From positions 930,001 to 994,000 of the forward strand of contig JAGYVD010000007.1 of assembly GCA_021209875.1 (NCBI GenBank): a stretch of DNA of 64,000 nucleotides. The letters run 5' to 3'. Source of the stretch: Rosellinia necatrix. Lineage: Eukaryota > Ascomycota > Sordariomycetes > Xylariales > Xylariaceae. How positions within the stretch are numbered: position 1 is the first letter of the stretch; each line of letters starts with the position of its first letter. This document shows positions 21,857 through 35,000 of this stretch, one piece after another. Both the position numbers and the translations under genes were made by a program. The notes beneath the pieces were generated by a model that saw only the letters and a program-made list of their open reading frames with translations, was not told the origin of the DNA and made no database searches.

Positions 21857-23177
21857 ATTTATTTTTTATAAAAAAATTTAGCCTCAGTTTTTAGCTGCAT
21901 AAAACTAAAAACATGTTAAACTGATTTTTTTAAAGCTGTTTATGCTATATTTTAAGCTTAAACTAAAAACTTTTAAATTAATATTTTTAAGCAGTAAAAA
22001 AATATTTTTGGCGTATATAATTAATTAAAATCTAAAGGTTTTTAATATCTAGTTTTATATTTATTATATTAATTAGTTAATTTTTGCTTAATTTATTATA
22101 TTATTTATATTTTATTTATAATTTTATCTATATTTTAATTTTTAATATATTATTATTTTTATATTTTTAATAAATATATTTTTTAGCTGTTTTAATTTAA
22201 TTTTATTGCTGTTTTAATAGTTTTTTTTTTTTTTTTTTTAAATATTTGTTATAGTATTTTTTAGTTTAATTAAAGTGTTTTTTAAGTTGGTAGTTAAATA
22301 TTAATTATTGTTATATTTTTAGTTTTTTAAAATATTTTATAAAACAGTTTTTTTAGATTTTTAATAACAACATTTTTTGAATTTTTTTTAGCGCTTTATT
22401 AATTATTCTTTTTTAGATAAAATATTTTTATTTAAATAAAATGTTATTAACGCATTTTTATAATTATTTAGCATAAAATTAACACTTTTTTATTATATTA
22501 TTAATAATTTTAATTTAAATATATTAAAATAGTTGGTTTTAATATTAATAATTTTATAAGTTTATTATATTATTAAAGAGTTTAGTTTATTATTAAATCT
22601 ACTAGTGTTTTTTATAATATAAATATATAATTTTTATTTATAATGTTTAAGTTTTATTAATATTTATTAGCTTATATAATTATTTATTATTATTGTTTTA
22701 TATTTATATTTTTATTTTTTTCATATTGTTACATATTTTTTTTAAAATATTTAATCTTTTTTAAATAGTTTTTTTAACTAGTTTTTTATAATTATTTTAT
22801 TTTGGTTTAAAACTTTTAATTAAACATTATATTTATTAGTTTTTTATTAATATTTTTAAAGCTTTATAAAATAGAAATGCTTATATAACATTTAAAACTA
22901 AGAAGAGTTTCAATTAGTTTTTTGCAAAAATAATTAATATATAGTTATAGCTGCTAATTTATTTATTAATATATTATTTCTATTTATTTTATTAATTAAT
23001 AATATTTTATTATAAAAAAGTTTAGCTTTATATTATAGATTTTTAATAGTTCATTTATAACATTAGCAATAACTTATTTTTTTTATTATTTATTATATTT
23101 TTTAGCTATTTATATATGTAATAAAAACGTTTATAATATGTTTTGGCGGTATTTTTTATTATTACCGACTTTTTATG

Positions 23178-23447
23178 TGTGATGGCTGCAATAGCGGCAA
23201 TTGGAACAAAGCCCAATTATACCTATGTATTGGGAAGAAAAACTAAGGTTGAGAAAAGAAGAGAACTACATACAGGGCCGACGGCCAGAATTCCTACTTA
23301 TACATACTACTGGCCATTCACTACATGACTGACCTACCGCATTCACCACCTTGTACTTGTACCCACTTAGCCGGGGAACCAATCAGGGGCCACCAGGCCG
23401 CTTATTCATCCAGCCAATCAGGGCCATCATGGCTGTGGGCCGTGACA
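23178..23447 (-). mobile_element. Family-B solo LTR, nearly unmutated
   Basis: A 270-bp LTR that reads, on the minus strand, from TGTCACGGCCCACAGCC to ...GCAGCCATCACA. Flanking pentamers are TTATG (23173-23177) and TTATA (23448-23452), identical except for one RIP-type change. Interior sequence of the older fragment continues on both sides, so this is a solo LTR inserted into a same-family copy. A short open frame through it is not a gene. Confidence 0.85.
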
Positions 23448-23692
23448 TTATATATAGTTGTTTATATTAGTTTTAATAGTTTATTGATTATATAAAATAT
23501 TATATTATTTTTATATTTGTTTTTCAAAAAGCTTTTATAATTAATTATTATATATTTCTATATATATTTTAATATTTATAAAAAAGTTAGCTTTTTTAAT
23601 GTTTTATTGCAGAGGATTTTTATAAAGCAATAAAAGCAGTTTATTATGTATTAATTGATTTTATAGTATAGCTTTAGCTATTAATAATATTA

Positions 23693-24539
23693 GTGATACA
23701 GACAGGTAGGGGGTGTTGAATAGTCAGGTCTTTTGTACGCAGGTCTGACTGTTGGCTTGTTGAATATTTGACTGGTTGTTGATAGTCGAATAGCTGTACG
23801 GCTAGAATGTTAAACTGGTAAGTTTTTTGTACGCGGGACAGACTTTTGACTGGTTGGTCGACTGGCTGTTAAATTTCGACTGGTTAACTGGTTGGTTAAA
23901 TGTTGTACAGATATCTACCACGGTTAAAAAAGTAAGCGAAACGACCGCGTTTTAACGTTTGGCTAAATAGACTTAACGATTAGTTTGCGAAAGAAAAGCA
24001 GGCTTAATACTTAAACAGGTCGTTTAGTTTTTTTTAAACTGTTTAAAATAAAACAATATAAACAGTTATAGCAACAGTATAAACAGCAACAGCAATAGCA
24101 TATAACAGCTGTTAAAAGCTTTAAGTAGTAAACTATATATGTTTAATATAAATATAGATTTAATAATTAAAAAACATGCAAGCATATTTTATATATTAAA
24201 CAGATTAAGCTGTTATATAAATTAATAGTTAAAAAACATACAAGCATGCTTTAAAAAGCTGTTAGTTTAAAAATATACAGCAGAATATATTAAAAGCTGT
24301 ATAGTCTAACCGTAAAACGTTTAAAACTAAAATATTTAGTTAGACAGTACAGCAGAGAGTAAACTTATTTAACATATAAGCTAATAATTAAAAAACATAC
24401 AGCTGTACTAGCTTGTATATATTATTAACGTAGCTACTATCAGCAATAAAATCGCAGATTATAGCATTATTTAATAAAAATATATTAAAGTTTTATATAA
24501 TAATCTAGTAAAAATACCAAATTATAAATAAAAAAAAGG
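23693..24539. other. Partly preserved DNA with internal repeats, unassigned
   Basis: Positions 23693-24030 retain many G and C. They contain two similar blocks about 130 bp apart around the shared word TTTGTACGC (near 23740 and 23830), each followed by GACTGGTTG-like words. Positions 24030-24540 are more AT-rich and hold three copies of a motif like AATTAAAAAACATRCA (near 24165, 24230 and 24390). The repeats suggest a subterminal region of an unidentified transposon, but no ends or target duplication were found. Confidence 0.45.
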
Positions 24540-24544
24540 ACTAG

Positions 24545-24757
24545 TGATAGAGTCCCCGAAGGGGCCCGTATCAATTAAGCCACTGGCTTGTGTATTGTTA
24601 GATTAGATAAGCTAAAGATAGGTTGCACAGGCTACGGCTGGCAATAGGTGGCCTATAGCCACCCCTGCAGGGACTAAATCTAGTCTTATTAGATTTCCCT
24701 ATTTAGCAGAAGAATTAAGAGAGCATCTTTTTTTCTATTTTTCTATTAATTTTTTTA
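24545..24757 (+). repeat. 5' LTR of E1
   Basis: 213 bp. Its left (outer) part is nearly intact, with TCCCCGAAGGGGCC. Its right (inner) part is heavily C-to-T mutated: CTACCCTT...CTTCTCA appears as CTATTTTT...TTTTTTA. Confidence 0.88.
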
Positions 24758-27734
24758 AAGTGGTGCTTTTATATAATTAACAGATTTTGTTATTAAACTA
24801 AACTAATATTATTTTGTAGATTTTTTAAAGTTAAGAGATTTTGTTTATAGCTAAATATTTAAGCGTGCGTGTTTTAATCTAGCTATAATTAAATAATTAA
24901 TATAAATAAAACGTTATTTTAGCAACTATTTTTTTTTATATAAATTATATATTTTATTAAAGCTTATAAATAAGCAGTTATTAAAAATATTTAGCAGTTT
25001 ATTTTATATTTTAAAAGTTATTATTATTAAAGTTATATATTTAAGCATGTTTAACAACTAAAGTTTATTTAAATTTATAAATATAATAAGTTATTTATTT
25101 TTATTTATTATTAAAAACACTAATAAATATATTTATTAAATAATTATAAATATATATATATTAATTAAAAGCTAGAATTTTTAAAAATAGTTTTATTATT
25201 TTATTTTTTACACGTGTAATTTATTTTGTTTTATTTTTTATAGCTTTTAAATAATAAGTTAATAAACTAAAATAATAGCTAATAATATTTATATATAAAA
25301 CAACTATTTAAACAAATTATATATATATTTAAATATTTTTTAATAATATGTTTAATTTTTTAAGCTTATAATAATATTACGTTATTATATTTTATTATAT
25401 ATATTAAGCTTAAATATAAGCAACTTTAAAAAACTTTAATAAAATATTTTAAATTAATATAATTTTTATATAAAAATATACTGCTGTTAAAACAACTTGG
25501 CTTAAATTAAAAACTATCGATTATTGTTTAAAATATTAAAAATAAGCTAATGTTTTAATTAATATTTTATATAAAAATATAAAAACTATAAAATATATTC
25601 TAATTTAGTTTTAAAATTAATTAAATAAGTTTAAAAGTTTTTAAACTTTTAAAAATATTAATATTAAATTTTTAATAATATAAAACTTAAAACTATAACT
25701 AATTAAAAATAATATTAAAACTAATAAAGCTATAAATTAATTATTTAAAATAAAGCCTGCTAATAAAACAAAAATAAAATAATTATATTAACTAATATTT
25801 AAATAACTAAAATATAAAATATAATTATAAATGTTTTAAATAAATTAAATATTATAACTATTATATTTTTTTATATGTTTTATTAAATAAAAACTTTTTA
25901 AAAAAATAATAACTTAGAACTTTTATTAAATATTAAAACAATTTTTATAAGCGTTATAATAATAAAAACAGAAATAATAACCGTTATTATAATAAAAACT
26001 ATAATAATAATAATTATATAATTTTTTAGCTTAAATAGTTTTAATAAAAGCAAATATAGTTATACTATATTAAATTAATAAAAATAGTTTATATTAAATA
26101 TAGCAGCTAAAATAAAAAAAAAAAATAAAATTAAACGAAATAATATTAGTATTTTTAAATTAAAATAAAAAATTTTAATAATAAAAATATATAATTAATA
26201 AAAAATATAATTTATATAAACGTTTATTTATTTATTAATTATATTAAATTATTATTAAAAAATAAAAACATTTAAATATTAAACGTTTAATAAATAACTA
26301 ATTTATTTAATTATTTATTAGCTAAATAAGCTTTACTATAATAAAACAACAAATTTATATAAACAACTGTGATATATAAAAAAACAGGCTTAAATATACT
26401 GTTTGAAAAACTATAAAAAAAATTAAAAACATAAGCCGGTAAAACATTTTAAAAGTTTATAAAAAAAATTTATTTTAAAAATATTATACAAAATTAAAAC
26501 ATATTTTTTAGTTTATTTAACGTTAAATATAATACGTTAAAACTATAAAAACGCTGCAAAAAGTAATAAAAATAATATAAAATTATAAAAATATTTACAA
26601 CTAATAAAAAACGTAATTTTAAATTAAAAAACTTTAGCCGATTATATATATAAAATAAAAAATAATTAATATAAACTAAAACGTAAAGCTAAAAATATAT
26701 ATTTAAATATTAAACTAAAAATAATATCGGCAAATTTAATACTAAATATTAAAACAACTTGCTAAAAAAAACTATAATTATTAACCTGATTAAAAAAAAC
26801 GTTAATTAAACAATAAATATTTTAAAAATTAAAGCTAGAACAGCTACAAACGTAATTATAAACAATATTAAAGCTGGAGTAAAAGTTGCAACAACTAAAG
26901 TAGTAGCCGTAAAAAAAGCCGCAAACGTTAGAACTAAAACTATAACAACTACTAAAAAAATAAAAAAAACGATTAAAAACTAGAAAGTTATAATTAAAAA
27001 TTAAAAAATTACGATTAAAAGCATAATTAAAAATATAACTATAATTGCAATTAAAATAAAATTATAAATATTTAAATTATAAAAACTATAATTAAAATTA
27101 AAAAAAAACAATTAACGTTTATTTTACATATACTTTATAAACAGCAGTATAAATAAATAAAAACTAAGCGAAATAATAGCAAAAAACACGCTTTTTTTAT
27201 TTAGTACTAAACGCAGCTTTTATTTATTATTAATATTATTAAATTTATAAATTAAAAACTATTTTAAAATTACATATAAAAAAATATAACGTTTATATTA
27301 AATTAAAAAAATTATAACATTTTTTTAAATTATACGTAAAAAACATACTTGTAAATATTATTTTTAAAAACTATTTTTATATAACTACTTTTTTAAGCAC
27401 TTATAAAATTACACTAAAACTAAAAATAAAACTACTGAATAAACTAAAGCTAAAAATAAAACTATTAAACAAAAAAAAAAAAACTAAATTATAACGCGTT
27501 AAAAACACGTTTTAACGCGATATATAAAACAGCTAATAATATTTTTAACAGCAAAACTTTTATAATTAAAACGTTAAATATTAATAACAAATATAATAAA
27601 ATATTTTAATTAAGTTATATATATCTATAAATTAATGCTAAGCTATTTTTAATGGAATAAAACTAATAAATTTATATTAACTTAAATATTAAAAAAACTA
27701 TTATTAATAAATTTTTTTTTAAATATTTTAATAT

Positions 27735-27935
27735 TGAGAAGATTGGTATGAGGGTAGAAAGAAAGATGGCCCCATTAATTCCTCTGCTAGGTGGGGAATT
27801 CTAGTAAGTCTAGAATTAACCCCTGCAGGGGTGGCTGGGCCACCTGTTGCCAGCCGTAGCCTGTGCAACCTATCTAATCTAATAATACACGAGCCGTTGG
27901 CTCGATTGATATGGGCCCCTTCGGGGACTCTATCA
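27735..27935 (-). mobile_element. Family-A solo LTR inserted in E1
   Basis: 201 bp, inverted relative to E1. It runs from TGAGAAGATTGG to GGGGACTCTATCA and is flanked by exact AATAT duplications (27730-27734 and 27936-27940). The matching place in E3 (near 36370, other strand) has no insertion, which proves the empty site. The LTR is almost free of RIP changes, although E1 around it is heavily mutated. Confidence 0.92.
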
Positions 27936-30900
27936 AATATATAAAACAGTGTTTAATTAAATTAAATTTATTATTTTAAAAAATAAATCAGTCAAATTTA
28001 AAGAAAAGCCAGGTTTATTTTTTATATTAAAAAATAAATAAAACTAAAAACTTAAAATATTTAAATATATAAAAAAAATAAGTAGTAAAAACTATTTAAA
28101 ACTAGAAATATTATTTAAAAATAATTTTTATATTTATATAAAGTTATAATTAATTATAAATTAGAAATATTTACTTGCTAAACTAAAAAATAAATAAATT
28201 TATAATTTTATTTAATATATTTATTTATAATTATAAATATATATAAAAATTATTAGTAAAAAAACGTAAAACTATAAAACAAAAAAAGCTTATTTTATAA
28301 TAAAATATAAACTTTTATTAAATAATAAAAGCTTTTGTTTTATAGCTATATATAAAAATAATATATATAGCATAATTAATATTAAAACTTTTAAAGTAGC
28401 ATTAAAAATAAATATTTTAATAAAAACTATTAAAATTTATAAAAATATTAAATTAAATTAAATTTAAAAAACAAAAATAACAAAATATATATAAGCTTTT
28501 AAAAGTTAGCAATAATAATTTTATAATTATAACTATTGTTTTATTTTTAATAAAAACTAATAAACAATTTTTAATAAATATAATTATTATAACTAATATA
28601 AAGTTCTAGCTAAATTTTTTATTAATTATAATAATAATTAATATAATATTAAACGTAAAAATAATTATATATTTAAATAAAATAAATTATATATTAAACT
28701 TTATAATAATTTTTATATTAAATATATAAATAATTAATACGTTTAATACTATATAAAAAATATTAAATATAAAATAATACGTTTAAATATAATAATAAAA
28801 GTATTTTTTTATAAACGTTATATTTAATATAATAATTAACTTAAAAGTTTTAAAAACTTTAAGCTAAATTTTTAATACTAAAAATAAATTTAAAAATTTA
28901 AAAAATAAATTTTTTAAATATTAAAAAACTAAACAACTTTTTAAAACTATTATTAAGGAAAATTATTTATATATATACTAAAAAACATTAAAAGCTTTTT
29001 AATTTATTAAAATAATTAAATCTTATAATAATTAAATAAATCGTAAAACAATAAATATTTTTAAAAAAATAATTTAAAATATTTTTATTATTAATTAATA
29101 AAAACTAAATTAAATTTAAAATAATATTTTTTAATAAATATAATATAAACATATTAAATAATATTTATAATAAGCTATATAAAATAAATTAACTATAATA
29201 AATAAATAAACTAATATTTTTGCTAATTTTATTTTTATTATATAATAAAAAATATATAAAATTAATAAAAGCTAAATAATAATTAATTTTAATAATTTAA
29301 TAAAATAATAGTTTTAAATAATTATTTATTATTTTTATAAAATAAAATAATTAAAAGCTTATTAAATAAAAATATATTATAATTATTAATATAACAGGAT
29401 TTTTTATTAATTTTAACATATTTTAAATATAAAATATATTTATAATAATTAGTTTTTATAATTTAAAATAATCTAATATAATATTAATAAAATATAATAA
29501 TTTTTAATATATATATAAAACTATAAAACTAATTATTATATATAGATATATATTATTATTAATATTTTATTAATAATATTATTATATATTTTAATAATTA
29601 TTAAAATTATTTTAAATATTTTAAAATAATTTTTATATTATTTTATAAAAAATATTATAATATTTTTATAAATTTTATTATTAGTTATTAATTTATAAAA
29701 GTTTTAAAATTTTATATAAACGTTTTAAAATTATTAATTATTATTAAATAAATGCAAGCATTTTAATAATTAGTTTTTTAAAACGTTATAACCTTTTAAA
29801 AATATTTTAAAACAAGCAAATTTTTTATGATTTAATTTTATATTATATTTAGTTAATAAAACTATTATAAAATTAAACAACTAACTTTTTAGTTAAAAAT
29901 ATAAAAAGAAAATTTTTAAATAAAAAATATATTTATTATATTTATAATATATATTATAAATTAATAAAAATAAAAATAGTTTTATTTAAAGCTATTTAAA
30001 ATATTATCTGCTGCAAAATAATATTATAATATTATAATTTAAAAACTGCTTTTTATAAATAAATAAAGCTAAAAAATATAGTTTTAAAATTATATTATTT
30101 TATATAAATAAAAATATAATTAAATTTTAAAAGCTTAATTCTATTAATATAAATAAAACTAATTATATATTTAAATTATACTTTATTATAAGCTAAAACT
30201 AAATATAAACTATTTAAATTAAAAATAGCTTGTTTTATTTAAACGATTAAAAACTATAAATAGTAGCTTAATTTAATAAAATAATATAATTATATTTATA
30301 AACTATTTAATAATTAAAAATATAATAGATAAAATATTATTAAATATAGCTGCTATAAATTATATAAATATTTAATTAATTAACTTATTAATATATTTTT
30401 TAAATATAAATTTTAAATATATTATTTATTAAAAAATTAACCTATATATTAAATATATTAAGCAGACTTAAATTAATATAAAACGTTATAAATAAAATAA
30501 ATAAGTTATAAAAATTAAAAAACTAGCAATATTAAATTTAATATATAATATAATAAAATATATAGTAAAAATAATAATAAATAATAAATAAAAACAGAAT
30601 TTAAAAAAATTATTAAACTAATATATGGTATAATAAAATATTAAACAAGCTAAATATTTTAAAATTTTATTAAAACAATAAAAAGTTATAATATTTTTAA
30701 ACTTAAGCAATTTTTTTATTATAAATAGCTTAATTTATAATTAATATTAAAAATAAAATAATTATATATTTTATATAATATAATTAAACAAATATTTAAA
30801 GCTATATATAATTATAAATATTACGCAGGTTTAAAAAATAATAAAAAATTTTAAAAGATTTTTATTTACTGCAAGTTTTAATAAGTTAAAAATATATTAA

Positions 30901-31893
30901 ATGCTGTTTAAATTATAATTTTAATTATATAAACAGATTTAAACTAATAAAAGTTTTAAACTAATACGTTTAAAAACATGTTATTTATATAAATAATAAT
31001 AATTAATTTTATATTAAAGCTATTTTAAATAAATATTAAAAATATTTTATATTAGTTAGCAGATAAAAAATATTATAATATATATAATTATATAATAATT
31101 ATATTATATTATATATTTAAATAAAGCTTGTTTATTTTTAAAAATAAAAATATATAACTAAAAATTAAACTAACGTATTTATAAAACAATTATTAATAAG
31201 CGATTAAGATTTTTTAAACGTATTATTTTTAATTAAAATTAAAAGTTTATATTTAATTTTAAAAAAAATATAAAAGCTTTAAATATAAAACTATTAATAA
31301 CTACAGCTTATTATTTATAAAATAATAAATTATTAAAAAAAACTAAACTATTAAACTAATAATATATTATTATAACTTTAAAAACTTTAAGTTTAATTAA
31401 ATTAAATTATATTTAATATTATAATAAAAATTTAATATTATGTAATTATAAGCTATATAGTTTATTTTATAAAAACAGTTATTTAAATTTAAATTATTAA
31501 AACTTTTAAACTTTATTATTAATTAATTTAATTAATTAAACATAAAATAAATAAAAACTTTAAAAACTATATTAAATAAAACGCTAAACTAATAATAAAT
31601 TTTATTATAACATAAGCTAAAAATATTATAACAATAAATATTATATATTATAATTTATTTTTAAAAAAATACTACTATATTTATATAATAGATCTTATTT
31701 ATTTAATAAGCTTTTAAAAAATATTTTTAATAATATATAAAACTTTAAACAGTAAAAAAAATTTAAAGATTTAGCTTATAAATTAAACTTTTAAAATATT
31801 ATAAAATTTATTAAATAATATTAATAGCTTATTTAAAACGTATATATAATTAAAATAATTTTTTTAAACAAATTAAACTAACGTTTAAGCTTG

Positions 31894-32097
31894 AGAAGAT
31901 TGGTATAAGGGTAGAAAGAAAGATGCTTTTTTTATTCTTCTGCTAGGTGGAGAATTCTAGTAAGTCTAGAATTAACCCCTGGAAGGGTGGCTGTAGGCCA
32001 CCTGTTGCCAGCTGTAGCTTGTGCAACTTATTTAATCTAATCTAATAATATATAAGCTGTTAGCTTAATTAATGCGGGCTTTTTTAAAGACTTTATT
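31894..32097 (-). repeat. 3' LTR of E3
   Basis: The outer (left) end is preserved (TGAGAAGATTGGTATAAGGG). The inner (right) end is mutated (GGGGACTCTATCA appears as AAAGACTTTATTA). Confidence 0.88.
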
Positions 32098-35000
32098 AAA
32101 ATGCCGGTGGACAGAAAAAAAGCTATTGTTTTTAGTAATATGTTAGGTTGTTTTATAAGGCTGTTTTTTGCGTTTAATTTTTTATTTTATTTTAAAACAG
32201 GGGCTATTTTTTTTAATAGTTATTTATTGCTTTTTTTAAATAACATAGTTAGTTTTTAGTATATTATTAATTATGTTTATATTTGTAGTTTTATTATTTA
32301 ATTAAATAATTAAATCTGTTTTTTTTTATTAACGCGGTGTTTAAAATTTTGTTTAATTTTATATATTTTTTTATTATTATTATTTAAATATTTATATTAG
32401 TTAGCTTTTATTAGCTTAAGCGCTGGTTTAGTTTGTTTAAAAAAGTTATTTTAGCTATCTATATGTTTTAAATAAGCTATTAATATTATTAAATAAATTT
32501 TATAATGTTTTAAAAGTTTAATTTATAAGCTAAGTTTTTAATTTTTTTTTTATTATTTAAAGTTTTACGCGTTATTATAAATATTTTTTAAAAGCTTGTT
32601 TAATATATAATATTTGTTATATAAATATAATAATATTTTTTATTAAAAGCAAATTATAATATATAATATTTATTATTATAATATTTTTTAGTTTATGCTG
32701 CAGCAAAGTTTATTGCTAGTTTAACGTTTTATTAAAAGTAGTTTTTAAAGTTTTTATTTGTTTTATATTTAATTAGTTAAATTAATAGGCGATAAAATTT
32801 AAAAGTTTAAATAATTTAAATTTAAATAGCTATTTATATAGAGTAGATTATATTGCTTGCAATTATATAATATTAAAGTTTTATTATAAGATTAAATATA
32901 AATTAACTTAATTAAACTTAAAGTTTTTAAAGTTATAATAATATATTATTAATTTAATTATTTAGTTTTTTTTTAATAATTTATTATTTTATAAATAATA
33001 AGCTATAGTTATTAATAGTTTTATATTTAAAGCTTTTTATTTTTTTTAAAAGTTAAACGTAAATTTTAGTTTCAATTAAAAATAATATTTTTAAAAAATT
33101 TTAATTGTTTATTAATAGTTATTTTATAAATATGTTAGTTTAATTTTTAGTTATATATTTTTATTTTTAAAAATAAACAGGCTTTATTTAAATATATAAT
33201 ATAATATAATTATTATATAATTATATATATTATAATATTTTTATTTATTAACTGCTATAAAATATTTTTAATATTTATTAAAAATAGTTTTAATATAAAA
33301 TTAATTGCTATTATATATATAAATAACATGTTTTTTAAATATATTAATTTAAAATTTTTATTAGTTTAAATCTGTTTATATAATTAAAGTTATAACTTAA
33401 GCAGCATTTAATATATTTTTAATTAATTAAAACTTGCAGTAAATAAAAACTTTTAAGATTTTTATTATTTTTTAGGCCTGCATAATATTTATTATTATAT
33501 ATAGCTTTAAATATTTGTTTAATTATATTTTATAAAATATATAGTTATTTTATTTTTAATATTAATTATAAATTAAACTATTTATAATAAAAAAAATGCT
33601 TAAGTTTAAAAATATTATAACTTTTTATTGTTTTAATAAAATTTTAAAATATTTAGCTTGTTTAATATTTTATTATATTATATATTAGTTTAATAATTTT
33701 TTAAAATTTTATTTTTATTTATTTTTATTACTGTTTTTATTATATATTTTATTATATTTTATATTAAGTTTAATATTATTAGTTTTTTAATTTATATAAT
33801 TTATTTATTTTATTTATAACGTTTTATATTGCTTTAAGTTTATTTAATATGTTTAATATATAGTTTAATTTTTAAATAAATAATATATTTAAAATTTATA
33901 TTAAAAAATATATTAAAAATTAATTAATTAAATATTTATATAGTTTATAGCAGCTATATTTAATAATATTTAATCGATTATATTTTTAATTATTAAATAG
34001 TTTATAAATATAATTATATTATTTTTATTAAATTAAATTATTATTTATAATTTTTAGCAGCTTAAATAAAATAAGCTATTTTTAATTTAAATAGTTTATA
34101 TTTAGTTTTAGTTTATAATAAATTATAATTTAAATATATAATTAGTTTTATTTATATTAATAAAATTAAGCTTTTAAATTTTTAATTATATTTTTGTTTA
34201 TATAAAATAATATAATTTTAAAACTATGTTTTTAGTTTTATTTATTTATAAAAAAACAGTTTTTTAAATTATAATATTATAATATTATTTTATAATAAAT
34301 AACGTTTTAAATAGCTTTAAATAAAATTATTTCTGTTTTTATTAATTTATAATATATGTTATAAATATAATAAATATATTTTTTGTTTAAAAATTTTTTT
34401 TATATTTTTAACTAATAAATTAAATTTTAATTTTATAATAGTTCTATTAATTAAATATAATATAAAATCAGATTATAAAAAATCCGCTTGTTTTAAAATA
34501 TTTTTTAAAGCTTTTAATATTTTTAAAAAATTAATAATTAAAATGTTTATATTTATTTAATAATAGTAAATAATTTTAAAATGTTTACATGGAATTTTAA
34601 AATTTTAGAAATAAATAGCTGATAAAAATTTTATAAAAATATTATAATGTTTTTTTATAAAATAAAATAAAATTGTTTTAAAATGTTTAAAATAATTTTT
34701 ATAATTATTAGAATATATAATAACGTTATTAATAAAATATTAATAATAATATATATATTTATATAATAATTAATTTATATATTTTTATATATATATTAAA
34801 AATTATTATATTTTATTAATGCTATATTAAATTATTTTAAGCTATAAAAATAAATTATTATAAATATATTTTTAAATTTAAAATATATTAAAATTAATAA
34901 AAAATCCTATTATATTAATAATTATAATATATTTTTATATAATAAGCTTTTAATTATTTTATTTTATAAAAATAATAAATAATTATTTAAAACTATTATT

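Larger units (their letters stand above)
21589..23692 (-). mobile_element. 3' fragment of family-B LTR retrotransposon (minus strand), with a nested solo LTR
   Basis: 21589-21856 is a heavily mutated copy of the family-B LTR in minus orientation. The sequence to its right, after removing the solo LTR at 23178-23447, aligns on the minus strand with the last ~1.5 kb of the interior of the full family-B element (about 56265-57803). The fragment is therefore interior 3' end plus 3' LTR, cut off near 23692 where an unrelated island begins. Flanks of the LTR pair poorly, as expected for a truncated copy. All coding frames are destroyed. Confidence 0.8.

Noticed and set aside
21589..23447. A short 1.86-kb LTR element bounded by two family-B LTRs
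   Set aside because: The right LTR has its own near-matching duplication, and family-B interior continues beyond it to about 23,692.
24545..27935. A 3.4-kb DNA transposon with ~200-bp terminal inverted repeats
   Set aside because: The right repeat is a solo LTR with its own AATAT duplication, and E3 carries the uninterrupted interior at the same place.
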